Source: Flavobacterium glaciei (lineage in GTDB: Bacteria > Bacteroidota > Bacteroidia > Flavobacteriales > Flavobacteriaceae). Taken from it: DNA of 64,000 nucleotides. The stretch is taken from assembly GCF_003350545.1 (NCBI RefSeq), contig NZ_QQBA01000010.1, positions 6,742 through 70,741 of the forward strand. Direction: 5' to 3'. The notes under the pieces are model-generated. The model was given only the letters and a program-made list of their open reading frames with translations. It was not told the origin of the DNA and did not search any database. Of the stretch, positions 11,001-20,006 are shown piece after piece; the first letter of the stretch is position 1, and each line of letters starts with the position of its first letter. A program made the position numbers and the translations under genes.

Positions 11001-11065
11001 GAATTGACTTTGGTTTTTATCCAATCCCAAGAACCTATTTACTAGGTTTAAACATTAATTTTTAA
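8018..11065 (+). CDS. susC-like: SusC/RagA-family TonB-linked outer membrane transporter
   Basis: The 1015-residue protein has a signal peptide ending FGFAQ, an N-terminal carboxypeptidase-regulatory-like beta-sandwich (about 22-100, with PGVNVQVKNS), a TonB-box/plug start (LDEVVVIGYG), a plug domain with the SusC signature DIRIRGIATN, and a beta-barrel ending in aromatic-rich strands (LGLNINF). SusC proteins import oligosaccharides across the outer membrane using TonB energy, with SusD as a lid. Here susD follows 11 bp downstream, and the GH16/GH3 genes downstream suggest beta-1,3-glucan oligomers as substrate. The 237-bp upstream spacer is AT-rich and presumably holds the promoter controlled by the regulator upstream; no clear consensus was seen there. 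Confidence 0.95.
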   Translation: MKSNYLLILFLFISSFGFAQGYDVGGVVKETGSGLPIPGVNVQVKNSTIGTATDMNGRFSLKNVTSGATLIFSYLGYKNLEYKVISNNSALSITLQEDSKLLDEVVVIGYGSQKKREVTGAVSVVDSKTLEALKPVKIEQALQGTVSGVNVTTTSGAPGAALDIRIRGIATNGDNRPLTIIDGYIGELGLLNPNDVDTITVLKDAQAAIYGSAGANGVILITTKMGKKNSKARINYNTYTGFQETSRTLPMLNATEYALLLNESYANGGNPIPFPNVSGLGKGTNWQNEVFSTSVPIINHDISFSGGSDKITYSISGSHLDQEGIIGKDKSGFLRNTARVSLSADVSDKLKLKTNVIYTYFNRKSLNESGLGSVLFNALNTPATLNPYDVNGDFTLIPSNTGLGIEIINPLAQIANTYNDYNFKKVNGNFGLDYKLFNDFTISSSIGFNTSNSESKSFSKEINYGGKVFDVPRSSVSQSAINDNDYSFDLFGTYAKKIGEDHNLVTTVGNTIFKQFGNGLFATGFDVPYNSWEFADISLTRGIAEVLTNGSYNYDERRLSYFARAQYDYKGKYLFSAMIRRDASTKFGPGNKVGYFPSFTAGWLISDEGFFGDDKIINFMKLRGSYGTLGNDQIPNNGYVSQLSGEATYVFDGALVNGLATGQIPNPNLKWEEARKFDVGLDLKLIQNKVSIVADYFIDTRADLLIPFIPVSGINGTAAPGAGSPTINAGTVRNSGLEFAIDYKNKFSDNFSMSVGYNVTFLKNEVLAVNNGIGYIEGGSFGVGQQAPSRMEVGKPIGYFYGYKSDGIFQNQAEVDAHPSQISLGADASPGDLRFVDVNGDGILNSSDRTNIGDPIPDATMGFNLQMNYKDFDFAVYTFASVGNDMVRNYERNLTDVNRLNYVLDRWTGEGSTNTTPRVTTSATGNSTFSSYFVEDASYLRIQNMQLGYSINSKFSEKAGITKLRLYAGVNNLYTFTKYKGFDPGASSGAPIGGGIDFGFYPIPRTYLLGLNINF

Positions 11066-11076
11066 TATATATTAAA

Positions 11077-12555
11077 ATGAAAAAGTATCTTTTTATTACC
11101 CTTATATCGATAACAATCTTCTCAACAGTAACAATTTCTTGCACTGATGATTTTGTAGATCGACCTATAGAATATTCGATTGATTCTGAGAATTATTTTA
11201 ATTCAAAATCAGATTATGATAATGCTTTAATTGCAGCGTATGATATGTTGCAAAGCACATATCTCAATGCATTACTAGGCGAAATAGCTTCGGATAATAC
11301 TTTAGCTGGAGGCGAAAGTCAATCCGATACGCCAGGTTTTCAGCAAATTGATGATATGATTCATACTCCTGTCAATAGTAATCTAAAAAATTTGTGGGAC
11401 TGGATGTTCGCCGGTGTTCAAAGAGCTAATTATATTTTAGAATTTAAAGACAAAACTGATTTTAAAGAAAAAAATCAAGTGATTGGTGAAGCTCGTTTTC
11501 TTAGAGCCTATTATCATTTTGAATTGGTAAAATGGTTTGGTGGAATCCCATTAAAAGGGGACGCAAGATTCAGTTCCGGTGACGAAAAAATAATCCCGCG
11601 TTCCTCTATTTCAGATGTTTATGCTTCTATTGAGGCTGATTTAATCTTTGCCTCTCAAAACTTATCTGTAACAGCAGCTCAAAAAGGGAGGGCTACCAAA
11701 GGGGCGGCGTTAGCATTATTGGGTAAAGCTTATTTATACCAAAATAAATTTACACAAGCAGCAACTACCTTCGAAACTTTAATTGGATTATCTACTTATT
11801 CATTGGTTTCAGATTATAATACTATGTTTGAAAATGCAGGTGAAAATGGTTCAGAGTCAGTTTTCGAAGTACAATATACAGATGTTGAAGGTGCCGGTTT
11901 TGGATGTCTACAATGTAGTGAAGGAAATGTAGCCGTTGGTTTTAATGGACCAAGAAATTATTCAGGTAGTTTATTTACCTCAGGTTTTAGTTTTAATGTA
12001 CCAACTCAGAAAGTAGTAAATGCATTTGAAGCAGGAGACAAAAGAAAAGATGTGGCAATATTGGACATCGAAGCTTGGGCAACATCTACTGGAGCAACTT
12101 TTGGAAAAGGATATGAACACACTGGTTATTTTAATAGAAAATACATTCCAAGAAAAAGAAGCGCTGGGGCACAAGGAGACTTAAACCTTACTAACCCTAA
12201 TAATTACAGGTCCATCCGTTATGCAGATGTTCTTCTGATGGCGGCAGAGGCTTATAATCGAGGTGGAATTGACGACGCTAAAGCAAGAGGATATTTAAAC
12301 CAAGTTCGAAGACGCGCTTTTGGTGATTTGAATCATGATATTTCTTCTTCTGGCGCAGCTTTGACTGACTTTATTTTTGCTGAAAGAAGAGTGGAATTAG
12401 TAGGAGAAGGACATCGTTTTTTCGATTTAGTTCGTACAAGTAAAGCGGCTCTGGAAATTACTGGATTTAAAGCTAACAAAAATGAATTGTTTCCAATTCC
12501 TATAGAGGAAATTCAATTCTCAAATGGAAATTGGACGCAAAATCCTGGATACTAA
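11077..12555 (+). CDS. susD-like: SusD/RagB-family surface glycan-binding lipoprotein
   Basis: The 492-residue product has a lipoprotein signal (VTISC lipobox, then TDDF). It shows the SusD features GEARFLRAYYHFELVKWFGG in the TPR-like core and the C-terminal RagB/SusD segment with FAERRVELVGEGHRFFDLVR. SusD proteins cap the SusC barrel and bind the incoming glycan. The 11-bp spacing from susC and the 19-bp spacing to the next lipoprotein gene support one operon. Substrate is inferred as laminarin-like from the enzymes. Confidence 0.95.
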   Translation: MKKYLFITLISITIFSTVTISCTDDFVDRPIEYSIDSENYFNSKSDYDNALIAAYDMLQSTYLNALLGEIASDNTLAGGESQSDTPGFQQIDDMIHTPVNSNLKNLWDWMFAGVQRANYILEFKDKTDFKEKNQVIGEARFLRAYYHFELVKWFGGIPLKGDARFSSGDEKIIPRSSISDVYASIEADLIFASQNLSVTAAQKGRATKGAALALLGKAYLYQNKFTQAATTFETLIGLSTYSLVSDYNTMFENAGENGSESVFEVQYTDVEGAGFGCLQCSEGNVAVGFNGPRNYSGSLFTSGFSFNVPTQKVVNAFEAGDKRKDVAILDIEAWATSTGATFGKGYEHTGYFNRKYIPRKRSAGAQGDLNLTNPNNYRSIRYADVLLMAAEAYNRGGIDDAKARGYLNQVRRRAFGDLNHDISSSGAALTDFIFAERRVELVGEGHRFFDLVRTSKAALEITGFKANKNELFPIPIEEIQFSNGNWTQNPGY

Positions 12556-12574
12556 AAACTAATATTATTTAAAT

Positions 12575-14170
12575 ATGAAAAACTTAAAATTAATACTGAG
12601 TCTTTTTGTGCTAACTATCCTTTTAGGATGTTCAGACGAAAATAATGACGTAGATCTTGATGCTATAAATGCACCTTCAAATATATCTGCTCTGACTACT
12701 ATAACACAAGATAACTCTGGGAATGTCACTTTTTTACCTAAAGGTGAAGGTGTGACTCAATTCGAAATTTATTTTGGTGATGCAACCACAGCTCCTGTTT
12801 TTGTGAGCCCAGGCGGGATGATTACTCACAAATATAAAGAGGGTAAATTTAATGCAAAAATTATAGGTTTAACTGTAAATGGTAAAAAAACAGAAACCAT
12901 TCAAGAAGTAACTGTTTCTTTTTTAGCACCAACTAATTTTGAACCTACAATTACTATTGGAAGCAATCTTTCAATTAACGTAACTGCAAAAGCAGAATTA
13001 GAGACTTTCTTTCAAGTTTATTTTGGAGATGTTGCTAATGAAGTTCCAGTAGATTTTATGGAAGGAGAAGTAATTACCCATAAGTATTTAAATCCAGGAA
13101 CCTATCAAGTAAAAGTTGTTGCATTGAGTGGTGGCGTTGCTACAACGGAAAAAACTCAAAGCGTAACTTTAACTAATTTATTTGCTGCTCCAATTCCAAC
13201 GATCCCTGCTGAAAATGTCATTTCGATGTTTAGTGATAGTTATACAAATGTACCTGTAGACACATGGAGAACTTCATGGTCACAGGCAAATCTAGAGGAT
13301 ATCGATATCAGTGGTAATAATACTAAAAAATACAGCGCTTTGAATTTTGTAGGTATCGAAGCAACTACTAAACCAATCAATGCCTCTGCAATGACCTTTT
13401 TTCATATTGATATTTGGTCGTCTGATTTAAATGAATTTAAAGTTAAGTTAGTCGATTTTGGAGCTGATGGTACCTTTGCCGGTGGAGATGACAAAGAACA
13501 TGAAATTACTATTTCAAATCCTGAAAAGGAAAAATGGATAAGTTTAGATCTCCCATTAAGTAGCTTTACAGGGCTTACAACACGTTCTCATATTGCTCAA
13601 TTAATTTTAGTTGGAGCACCCTCTGGAAATACCACCGTTTATGTTGACAACGTTTTCTTTTATAATAAAGCCGGTTCTATAACGGCAGCGCCAACACCTA
13701 CTGAAGCGGCATCTAAAGTGATTTCTATGTTCAGCGACGCCTATACAAATGTTCAAGTAGACACCTGGAGAACTTCTTGGTCGAATGCTACATTGACAGA
13801 TTTGAGTATTGATGGAAATGCAACTAAAAAATACAGTGCGTTAAATTTTGTTGGTATCGAAGCTACTACAACTCCTATAAACGCAACTGCAATGACACAT
13901 TTTCATACCGATGTTTGGTCATCTGATTTTACTCAATTTAAAATAAAATTAGTCGATTTTGGAGCAGACGGAAATTTTGGCGGTGGAGATGACGTAGAAC
14001 ATGAAATAACAATATCATCACCTGCTAAAGGTTCGTGGGTAAGTTTAGATATTCCATTAAGTTCTTTTACAGGATTAACCACACGTGCACACATCGCTCA
14101 GTTAATTTATGTAGGTGCTCCTTCCGGAAATAACACCGTTTATATTGATAATGTTTATTTTCATAATTAA
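12575..14170 (+). CDS. SusE/F-like surface glycan-binding lipoprotein with PKD domains and a tandem binding module
   Basis: The 531-residue lipoprotein (lipobox LLGC, Cys19) starts with two PKD-like domains (about 30-115 and 120-205, each with ITHKY and FQVYFGD or FEIYFGD). Two homologous modules follow, about residues 215-366 and 383-531. Both carry VISMFSD, Y.NV.VDTWRTSW, KYSALNFVGIEA, H.D.WSSD and VY(V/I)DNV.F. The position after susD and the lipid anchor match SusE/F-type surface glycan-binding proteins, which present polymer to SusCD. The tandem modules probably form two binding sites. The same pattern appears once in the giant T9SS protein at the window start. Confidence 0.85.
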   Translation: MKNLKLILSLFVLTILLGCSDENNDVDLDAINAPSNISALTTITQDNSGNVTFLPKGEGVTQFEIYFGDATTAPVFVSPGGMITHKYKEGKFNAKIIGLTVNGKKTETIQEVTVSFLAPTNFEPTITIGSNLSINVTAKAELETFFQVYFGDVANEVPVDFMEGEVITHKYLNPGTYQVKVVALSGGVATTEKTQSVTLTNLFAAPIPTIPAENVISMFSDSYTNVPVDTWRTSWSQANLEDIDISGNNTKKYSALNFVGIEATTKPINASAMTFFHIDIWSSDLNEFKVKLVDFGADGTFAGGDDKEHEITISNPEKEKWISLDLPLSSFTGLTTRSHIAQLILVGAPSGNTTVYVDNVFFYNKAGSITAAPTPTEAASKVISMFSDAYTNVQVDTWRTSWSNATLTDLSIDGNATKKYSALNFVGIEATTTPINATAMTHFHTDVWSSDFTQFKIKLVDFGADGNFGGGDDVEHEITISSPAKGSWVSLDIPLSSFTGLTTRAHIAQLIYVGAPSGNNTVYIDNVYFHN

Positions 14171-14260
14171 TAAAAGATAAATAGTAGCAACTAATTATGA
14201 ATTTTAAATGAATTGGTATACAACGAGTATCACAGTTACATTTTTTAAAAAATAATAAAA

Positions 14261-15904
14261 ATGAAAAAAATAATAATAAACATAGTATCCGTTTTAGTCC
14301 TTCTTCTGATGGTTAATTGTCAGGAGGACATTTTAGGTTTTGGAGCATTAGACTCGCCAAATAACCTTAAGGTTACGGCTGAAATTTTAGGTAAATCGTC
14401 AGCTTTTCCAGATGGAGACGGTTCTGGTAAAGTAAAATTTGTAAGCACGGCAGATAATGCAATATCATACAAATACATTTTTAGTGATGGAACTTCAAAG
14501 AATTCTCCAAGTGGGATTCTTGAAAACACCTTTGCAACACCAGGTACAAATACGTACACAGTTACCGTTATTGCTTCTGGTACTGGAGGAATTTCTACCA
14601 ATATAACTTTAGAAGTAACTGTTTTTAGTAATTTTAAAGATGAGCAAGCCGTACAATTCTTGACAGGTGGTGCATCCAGAAAATGGTATTGGGCGCAATC
14701 TGAGGAGGGGCACTTAGGTGTTGGTCCCAATGTAGCTTGGTCTGACCCAACTTTTGGACAACAAAATTATTACCCTTCATTTTATGGTGCTAAAGCAAAC
14801 GAAAAATCATCTACATGTATGTATAATAGTGTGATGACATTTTCTTTAGTAGGAGCTCAAATGAAATTAGAATTGGATAACAAAGGTCAAACCTATTACA
14901 ATGGTGCTTTCAAAGGCGGTGGAGATGATGCATGTTACGACTTAAATACTAGCGGTGCTAAAACGGTAACTTTGAGTAAATCAGATTCATTTGTTTCAAA
15001 AAATCCTGATAGTGCAACTCAAACTAGAGGTACGGTTCTAAATATTGCTGATGCAGGTTTTATGGGATATTTTGTTGGCGCTAGCTCATATGAAATCCTA
15101 TCAATTACAGATAATCGAATGGTTGTGAGAGCGATACAGTCTGGGAATCCATTTTTAGCATGGTACCACATTTTTACCACTTCGCCTTCTGGTGGAGCTG
15201 TAACACCAACTCCTACAGCTGATTATACCGTTTTAAAATTCTCGGATGAGTTTAATGTCGACGGTGCACCAGATCCTACAAAATGGGGATATGACCTTGG
15301 TGCAGGTGGTTGGGGTAATGCCGAAGCTCAAACATACACAAGTGCTGCGGATAATGTAATTGTTCAAGGCGGAAATCTAAAAATTACTGCAAAGAAATCA
15401 GGAACAGGATATACTTCTGCTCGATTAAAAACAGAAGATAAGTATGAGTTTACCTATGGAAAAATTGAAGTTAGAGCAAAATTGCCTGTTGGTGGCGGAA
15501 CTTGGCCTGCGATCTGGTCTTTAGGTCAAGATTATAAAACAAATACATGGCCTAAATGTGGTGAAATTGATTTTATGGAACACAGAGGGAATGATCCCAA
15601 TGTTATTCATGGTTCCTTACATTATCCAGGTAACTTTGGTGGAAATCCAAACACAGCCAAAACAACAGTTGCCAATGTTGCTTCTGAATTCCATATTTAC
15701 AAAACTATTTGGAGTCCAACTTCAATTCAGTTTTATGTAGATGATAAACTATTTCATACCTTTTCAAATAGTAATTCGGTGCCTTTCAATAGTGACTTTT
15801 TCTTGATTTTGAATGTTGCAATGGGAGGGACTTTTGGCGGAGCTATTGACCCTACTTTTTCACAATCTTCAATGGAGATTGATTATGTAAGGATTTATCA
15901 ATAG
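14261..15904 (+). CDS. Surface GH16 endo-beta-glucanase (laminarinase-type) lipoprotein
   Basis: The 547-residue protein has a lipoprotein signal (LLLMVNC then QED), a PKD-like domain (about 25-125), a middle region (about 130-310) typical of Bacteroidota GH16 lipoproteins, and a C-terminal GH16 domain (about 325-547). The catalytic signature is GEIDFMEHRG with nucleophile Glu435, Asp437 and acid/base Glu440; the extra residue (E-I-D-F-M-E) is the beta-bulge form typical of laminarinases and related enzymes. Lipidation suggests it cuts polymer at the cell surface beside SusCD. A 90-bp leader separates it from the preceding gene. Exact linkage specificity cannot be told from sequence alone. 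Confidence 0.92.
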   Translation: MKKIIINIVSVLVLLLMVNCQEDILGFGALDSPNNLKVTAEILGKSSAFPDGDGSGKVKFVSTADNAISYKYIFSDGTSKNSPSGILENTFATPGTNTYTVTVIASGTGGISTNITLEVTVFSNFKDEQAVQFLTGGASRKWYWAQSEEGHLGVGPNVAWSDPTFGQQNYYPSFYGAKANEKSSTCMYNSVMTFSLVGAQMKLELDNKGQTYYNGAFKGGGDDACYDLNTSGAKTVTLSKSDSFVSKNPDSATQTRGTVLNIADAGFMGYFVGASSYEILSITDNRMVVRAIQSGNPFLAWYHIFTTSPSGGAVTPTPTADYTVLKFSDEFNVDGAPDPTKWGYDLGAGGWGNAEAQTYTSAADNVIVQGGNLKITAKKSGTGYTSARLKTEDKYEFTYGKIEVRAKLPVGGGTWPAIWSLGQDYKTNTWPKCGEIDFMEHRGNDPNVIHGSLHYPGNFGGNPNTAKTTVANVASEFHIYKTIWSPTSIQFYVDDKLFHTFSNSNSVPFNSDFFLILNVAMGGTFGGAIDPTFSQSSMEIDYVRIYQ

Positions 15905-15921
15905 AACATGTAAAGATTTAT

Positions 15922-15948
15922 AAAGGTCGGTTTTTGTACCGGCCTTTT
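15922..15948 (+). terminator. Hairpin between the GH16 and GH3 genes (terminator or attenuator)
   Basis: AAAGGTCGG (15922-15930) pairs with CCGGCCTTT (15939-15947) through one G-U pair, with an 8-nt loop followed by TTAATT. The T tract is short, so it may only reduce read-through into the GH3 and second GH16 genes, or mark an mRNA processing boundary. Confidence 0.65.
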
Positions 15949-15969
15949 AATTATATAAAAAGTTTATCG

Positions 15970-18270
15970 ATGAGAAATAAATCACTGTTAGCATCATTCG
16001 CAATTGCAGCTTTAATAGTTGCCGGATGCAGTAATAAAATCTTAAAATCCCCTGTTTCTTACTCTAATGAAAGTATTTTAGATACTAAAGTAGATTCAGT
16101 TCTCCAACTAATGACTTTAGAAGAAAAGGTAGGACAACTCAATCAATATAACGGGTTTTGGGATATTACTGGTCCAACACCAAAAGAAGGTCATGCGGCA
16201 AAAAAATACGAAGATCTCAAGAAAGGTTTAGTCGGTTCAATGCTGAATGTAAAAGGTGTTAAAGATGTGAAAGCATTGCAAAAAATAGCAGTAGAACAAA
16301 CCCGTCTGGGAATTCCGTTACTTTTTGGGTTTGATGTCATTCACGGATATAAAACCATTAGTCCAATTCCGCTTGCTGAAGCAGCAAGTTGGGATCTAGA
16401 AGCAATAAAAAAGTCGGCTGCTATTGCGGCAGAAGAAGCCACTGCTGTGGGATTGAACTGGACTTTTGCTCCTATGGTTGATATTTCCAGAGATGCTCGT
16501 TGGGGACGCGTTATGGAAGGAGCCGGTGAGGATACATTTTTAGGTAGCAAAATTGCTGTTGCGCGTGTTCAAGGGTTTCAAGGTGATGATTTAGCCGCTA
16601 CAAATACTATTTTAGCTTGCGCCAAACATTTTGCAGGATATGGTTTTGCAGAATCTGGAAGAGATTATAATACGGTTGATATCAGCGAAACGGTGTTGCA
16701 AAATACAATTTTCCCTCCTTTTAAAGCGGTTGTTGATGCAGGTGTACGAACGTTTATGAACTCTTTCAATGAATTGAATGGTATTCCTGCGACAGGAAAT
16801 GCTTATTTGCAAAGAGAAATTTTAAAAAGAGATTGGAAATTTGATGGTTTCGTAGTTTCAGATTGGGGTTCTATCAACGAAATGATTCCTCATGGTTATG
16901 CTAAGGACAGCAAACAAGCTGCTGAAATTGCGATTAATGCAGGTTCTGATATGGATATGGAATCTAGTGCTTATGTGGAGCATTTGGTATCATTAGTCAA
17001 AGAAGGTAAAGTCAAAGAAAGCGTAATTAATGATGCAGCAAGACGTATTTTGAAAGTAAAATTCGAATTGGGCTTATTCGAAGATCCATATAAATATTGT
17101 GATGAAGGTAGAGAATTGGCAACCGTAGGAAAAGCAGCATTTCAAGATGGAGTTTTGGATGTAGCTAAAAAATCGATTGTACTTTTGAAAAATGATAAGG
17201 ATTTATTACCTCTTAAAAAATCTGGGCAGAAAATCGCATTAATTGGTGCTTTGGCAAATGACAAAACGAGTCCGTTGGGAAGTTGGAGAATCGCTGCGGA
17301 TGATAATTCGGCAGTTTCGGTTCTTGAGGGGTTACAAAAGTACACTGGTAATCAGCTTACGTATACAAAAGGAGCTGAGGTAACCGAAGGTAGAACCCAA
17401 TTCATTTGGGAAACTAAAATTAATACAACGGATAAAAGTGGATTTGCAGATGCTATTTCTGTTGCAAAGCAAGCTGACGTCGTTGTTATGGTTTTAGGCG
17501 AACATGGATTGCAATCTGGTGAGGGAAGAAGCAGAACTGAAATTGGTTTGCCAGGTGTTCAGCAAGAATTATTGGAAGCAATTTACAAAGTCAATCCAAA
17601 TGTTGTTTTGGTTTTAAATAACGGTCGTCCATTAGCGATTCCTTGGGCTGATGAAAATATTCCTGCAATTGTTGAGGGTTGGCATTTAGGAACGCAAAGT
17701 GGTAATGCAATTGCTCAAGTATTATACGGTGATTACAACCCAAGTGGAAAATTGCCAATGACCTTCCCGAGAAATGTAGGTCAGGTTCCTATTTATTACA
17801 ATTATAAAAATACCGGGAGACCAACGATGAACGAGCCTGAAAGTGTATTCTGGTCTCATTATATTGACGAAAAGAACACACCTTTATACCCTTTTGGTCA
17901 CGGTTTAAGTTACTCTAAATTCGAATATTCCGATTTGCAATTATCATCTAAAACATTTGCTAAGTACGGTAAAATTGAAGTTTCAGTAATTTTAAAAAAT
18001 ACTGGAAAAGTTGCTGGAAAAGAAGTAGTTCAATTGTACATTAGAGATTTGATAGGAAGCATTACGCGTCCGGTTAAGGAGTTGAAAGGATTTGAAATAA
18101 TAGAATTACAACCTAACCAAACCAAAAAAATTGTATTTATAATCGATGAAAAATTAATCGAATATTACACTGCAAACAGGAAATGGGAAGCAGAAGCAGG
18201 CGATTTTAAAGTATTTATCGGCGGAAGTTCAGTAACGAAGTTAGAGGGAGATTTTCAATATTCTAATTAA
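15970..18270 (+). CDS. bglX-like: GH3 beta-glucosidase lipoprotein (BglX-like)
   Basis: I place the start at ATG 15970, which gives a proper lipoprotein signal (LIVAGC lipobox) and 766 residues. The TTG-initiated extension to 15934 would run into the upstream hairpin. Domains are the GH3 N-terminal TIM barrel with the nucleophile in FVVSDWGS (Asp298), the C-terminal alpha/beta sandwich with GEHGLQSGEGRSR, which should supply the acid/base Glu, and a fibronectin III-like C-terminal domain. GH3 enzymes of this type release glucose from the non-reducing end of beta-glucan oligosaccharides. Together with the two GH16 enzymes this completes degradation of a laminarin-like substrate. The following gh16 starts 7 bp downstream. 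Confidence 0.93.
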   Translation: MRNKSLLASFAIAALIVAGCSNKILKSPVSYSNESILDTKVDSVLQLMTLEEKVGQLNQYNGFWDITGPTPKEGHAAKKYEDLKKGLVGSMLNVKGVKDVKALQKIAVEQTRLGIPLLFGFDVIHGYKTISPIPLAEAASWDLEAIKKSAAIAAEEATAVGLNWTFAPMVDISRDARWGRVMEGAGEDTFLGSKIAVARVQGFQGDDLAATNTILACAKHFAGYGFAESGRDYNTVDISETVLQNTIFPPFKAVVDAGVRTFMNSFNELNGIPATGNAYLQREILKRDWKFDGFVVSDWGSINEMIPHGYAKDSKQAAEIAINAGSDMDMESSAYVEHLVSLVKEGKVKESVINDAARRILKVKFELGLFEDPYKYCDEGRELATVGKAAFQDGVLDVAKKSIVLLKNDKDLLPLKKSGQKIALIGALANDKTSPLGSWRIAADDNSAVSVLEGLQKYTGNQLTYTKGAEVTEGRTQFIWETKINTTDKSGFADAISVAKQADVVVMVLGEHGLQSGEGRSRTEIGLPGVQQELLEAIYKVNPNVVLVLNNGRPLAIPWADENIPAIVEGWHLGTQSGNAIAQVLYGDYNPSGKLPMTFPRNVGQVPIYYNYKNTGRPTMNEPESVFWSHYIDEKNTPLYPFGHGLSYSKFEYSDLQLSSKTFAKYGKIEVSVILKNTGKVAGKEVVQLYIRDLIGSITRPVKELKGFEIIELQPNQTKKIVFIIDEKLIEYYTANRKWEAEAGDFKVFIGGSSVTKLEGDFQYSN

Positions 18271-18277
18271 ACTAAAA

Positions 18278-19033
18278 ATGAAAAAAATTGTAGTTCTATT
18301 GCTAGTGGTCAATTTTTCTTTTGCTCAACAGAATAAACGAAAATTGGTTTGGGATGAAAATTTTAGCGGTAAAACTTTAAACGAAAACAGTTGGAATTTT
18401 GAGCTTGGCAATGGTTGTCCTAATTGCGGTTGGGGGAATAACGAACGACAATTGTACACGAAACAAAATCATAAGCTTGCTAAAAATAAGTTAGTAGTTA
18501 CGGCTAAAAAAGAGGGTGATAAATACACTTCGACACGTATTACCACTAAAGGCAAAAAAGAGTTTCAATACGGTCGTTTTGAAGCCAGAGCAAAGTTGCC
18601 CGTAGGAAAAGGAGTTTGGCCTGCATTGTGGATGTTAGGTTCAAATATCAATGAGGTCGGTTGGCCAAAATGTGGTGAAATCGATATTTTAGAATATGTT
18701 GGCAAAGAACCCAATATGGTATTTACTTCTTTGCATACACAAGACAGCCATGGAAATACTATCAATACAAAGAAAACTAGATTTGATGATATTGAGAAAG
18801 GTTTTCATATTTACGCAATGGAATGGACAAAAGACAAAATTGATTTTTTTGTTGACGATACTTTAGTGTACACGTTTCAGCCTGAAAATAAAACAGAAGC
18901 AATCTGGCCTTACAACCAGCCTTTTTATTTTATTGTCAATATGGCGATAGGAGGCAATTTTGGTGGGCCAGAAGTAGATGACACCATATTTCCTCAAGAT
19001 TTTATCGTAGATTACATTAGAGTCTATCAGTAA
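18278..19033 (+). CDS. Secreted single-domain GH16 endo-beta-1,3-glucanase-like enzyme
   Basis: The 251-residue protein has a type I signal peptide (ends SFAQQ) and consists almost only of a GH16 catalytic domain. The active site is CGEIDILEYVG with Glu134, Asp136 and Glu139. The same WPKCGEID context occurs in the lipoprotein GH16 upstream, but this enzyme has no lipid anchor, PKD or T9SS domain, so it is predicted to act in the periplasm on imported oligosaccharides. It lies 7 bp after the GH3 gene and is the last gene of the PUL. Laminarinase activity is the likeliest role; other mixed-linkage beta-glucanases are possible. Confidence 0.92.
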   Translation: MKKIVVLLLVVNFSFAQQNKRKLVWDENFSGKTLNENSWNFELGNGCPNCGWGNNERQLYTKQNHKLAKNKLVVTAKKEGDKYTSTRITTKGKKEFQYGRFEARAKLPVGKGVWPALWMLGSNINEVGWPKCGEIDILEYVGKEPNMVFTSLHTQDSHGNTINTKKTRFDDIEKGFHIYAMEWTKDKIDFFVDDTLVYTFQPENKTEAIWPYNQPFYFIVNMAIGGNFGGPEVDDTIFPQDFIVDYIRVYQ

Positions 19034-19368
19034 CCTACTTTTTGAATAAATAATAGAAACTAAAATAAAGTTTAATTCTATCCTAAAAAATTGAATACTA
19101 GACTTTGTTTTAGTTTTTTTTAGAATCCTTTGTTATATAGATTTTTTTAATTTTAACGGCATGCTATTTGGTTATTAAATGTTAAATAAGGAGAAAATTT
19201 TTAACAAATTATAGCCTTGAATAGTTAAATTTTATTAATTTTATTTGCATCTTAAAATAATAATTAGTTAAATTTGAAGTCTTAACAAAATAAAATAAAC
19301 AATAGCCTATAATAAAAAACTACTTTTTAGAGATATCTCTTATTTTTTTAAAACTAAAAAGTATTATT
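19034..19368. other. 335-bp AT-rich spacer between the PUL and the sigma factor gene
   Basis: No coding frame or clear terminator was seen. The spacer is very AT-rich. A small dyad AGAGATATCTCT occurs at 19330-19341, about 30 bp before the sigma gene, and could be an operator or part of a promoter. Confidence 0.5.
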
Positions 19369-19953
19369 ATGGTTAATATACAACTCCCTGATGCGTCATT
19401 AGTTAAGGAATATGTCGCAGGTAATGAGGATGCCTTAGCTAAATTAATAAAAAGGCACGAATCAAAAATTTATGGTTTTATTTATTCGAAAATTCCGGAT
19501 AAAGACATTACTAACGATATTTTTCAAGATACTTTTATCAAAGTAATTAAAACTTTGAAATCGAATTCATACAACGAAGAGGGTAAATTCTTGCCATGGG
19601 TTATGCGTATATCTCATAATCTGGTTGTAGATCATTTTAGGAAAACAAAAAAAATGCCCATGTTTAGAGAAACCGAGGAATTCTCTATTTTTTCCATAAT
19701 GTCAGATGATTGTCAGACGATTGAAAATAAAATAATTTCAGAACAAGTCCAAATGGATTTAAAAAAGCTAATTGAAGGACTTCCAGCGGATCAAAAAGAA
19801 GTTTTGATCATGAGAATGTATCAAGATATGAGTTTCAAGGAAATTTCAGAATCAACAGGAGTGAGTATCAATACTGCTTTAGGGAGAATGCGTTATGCTT
19901 TAATGAATTTGAGAAAAGTGATTGACAAACATCAAATTGTTTTGACTAACTAA
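19369..19953 (+). CDS. RNA polymerase sigma-70 family (ECF-type) factor
   Basis: The 194-residue protein has sigma region 2 (about 22-90, with DIFQDTFIKVIKTL and the DNA-melting segment FLPWVMRISHNLVVDHFRK) and region 4 (about 130-185, with LPADQKEVLIMRMYQDMSFKEI and an HTH SINTALGRMRYALMNLRK). No adjacent anti-sigma factor or FecR gene is present, unlike many Bacteroidota ECF systems. It stands alone between the PUL and the nth gene, followed only by a 47-codon gene. Target genes cannot be inferred. Confidence 0.92.
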   Translation: MVNIQLPDASLVKEYVAGNEDALAKLIKRHESKIYGFIYSKIPDKDITNDIFQDTFIKVIKTLKSNSYNEEGKFLPWVMRISHNLVVDHFRKTKKMPMFRETEEFSIFSIMSDDCQTIENKIISEQVQMDLKKLIEGLPADQKEVLIMRMYQDMSFKEISESTGVSINTALGRMRYALMNLRKVIDKHQIVLTN

Positions 19954-20006
19954 CAATATGTTTAAAAATGCTGCGTTGTTATATATAGAAAAATATATAT
20001 CACTCT

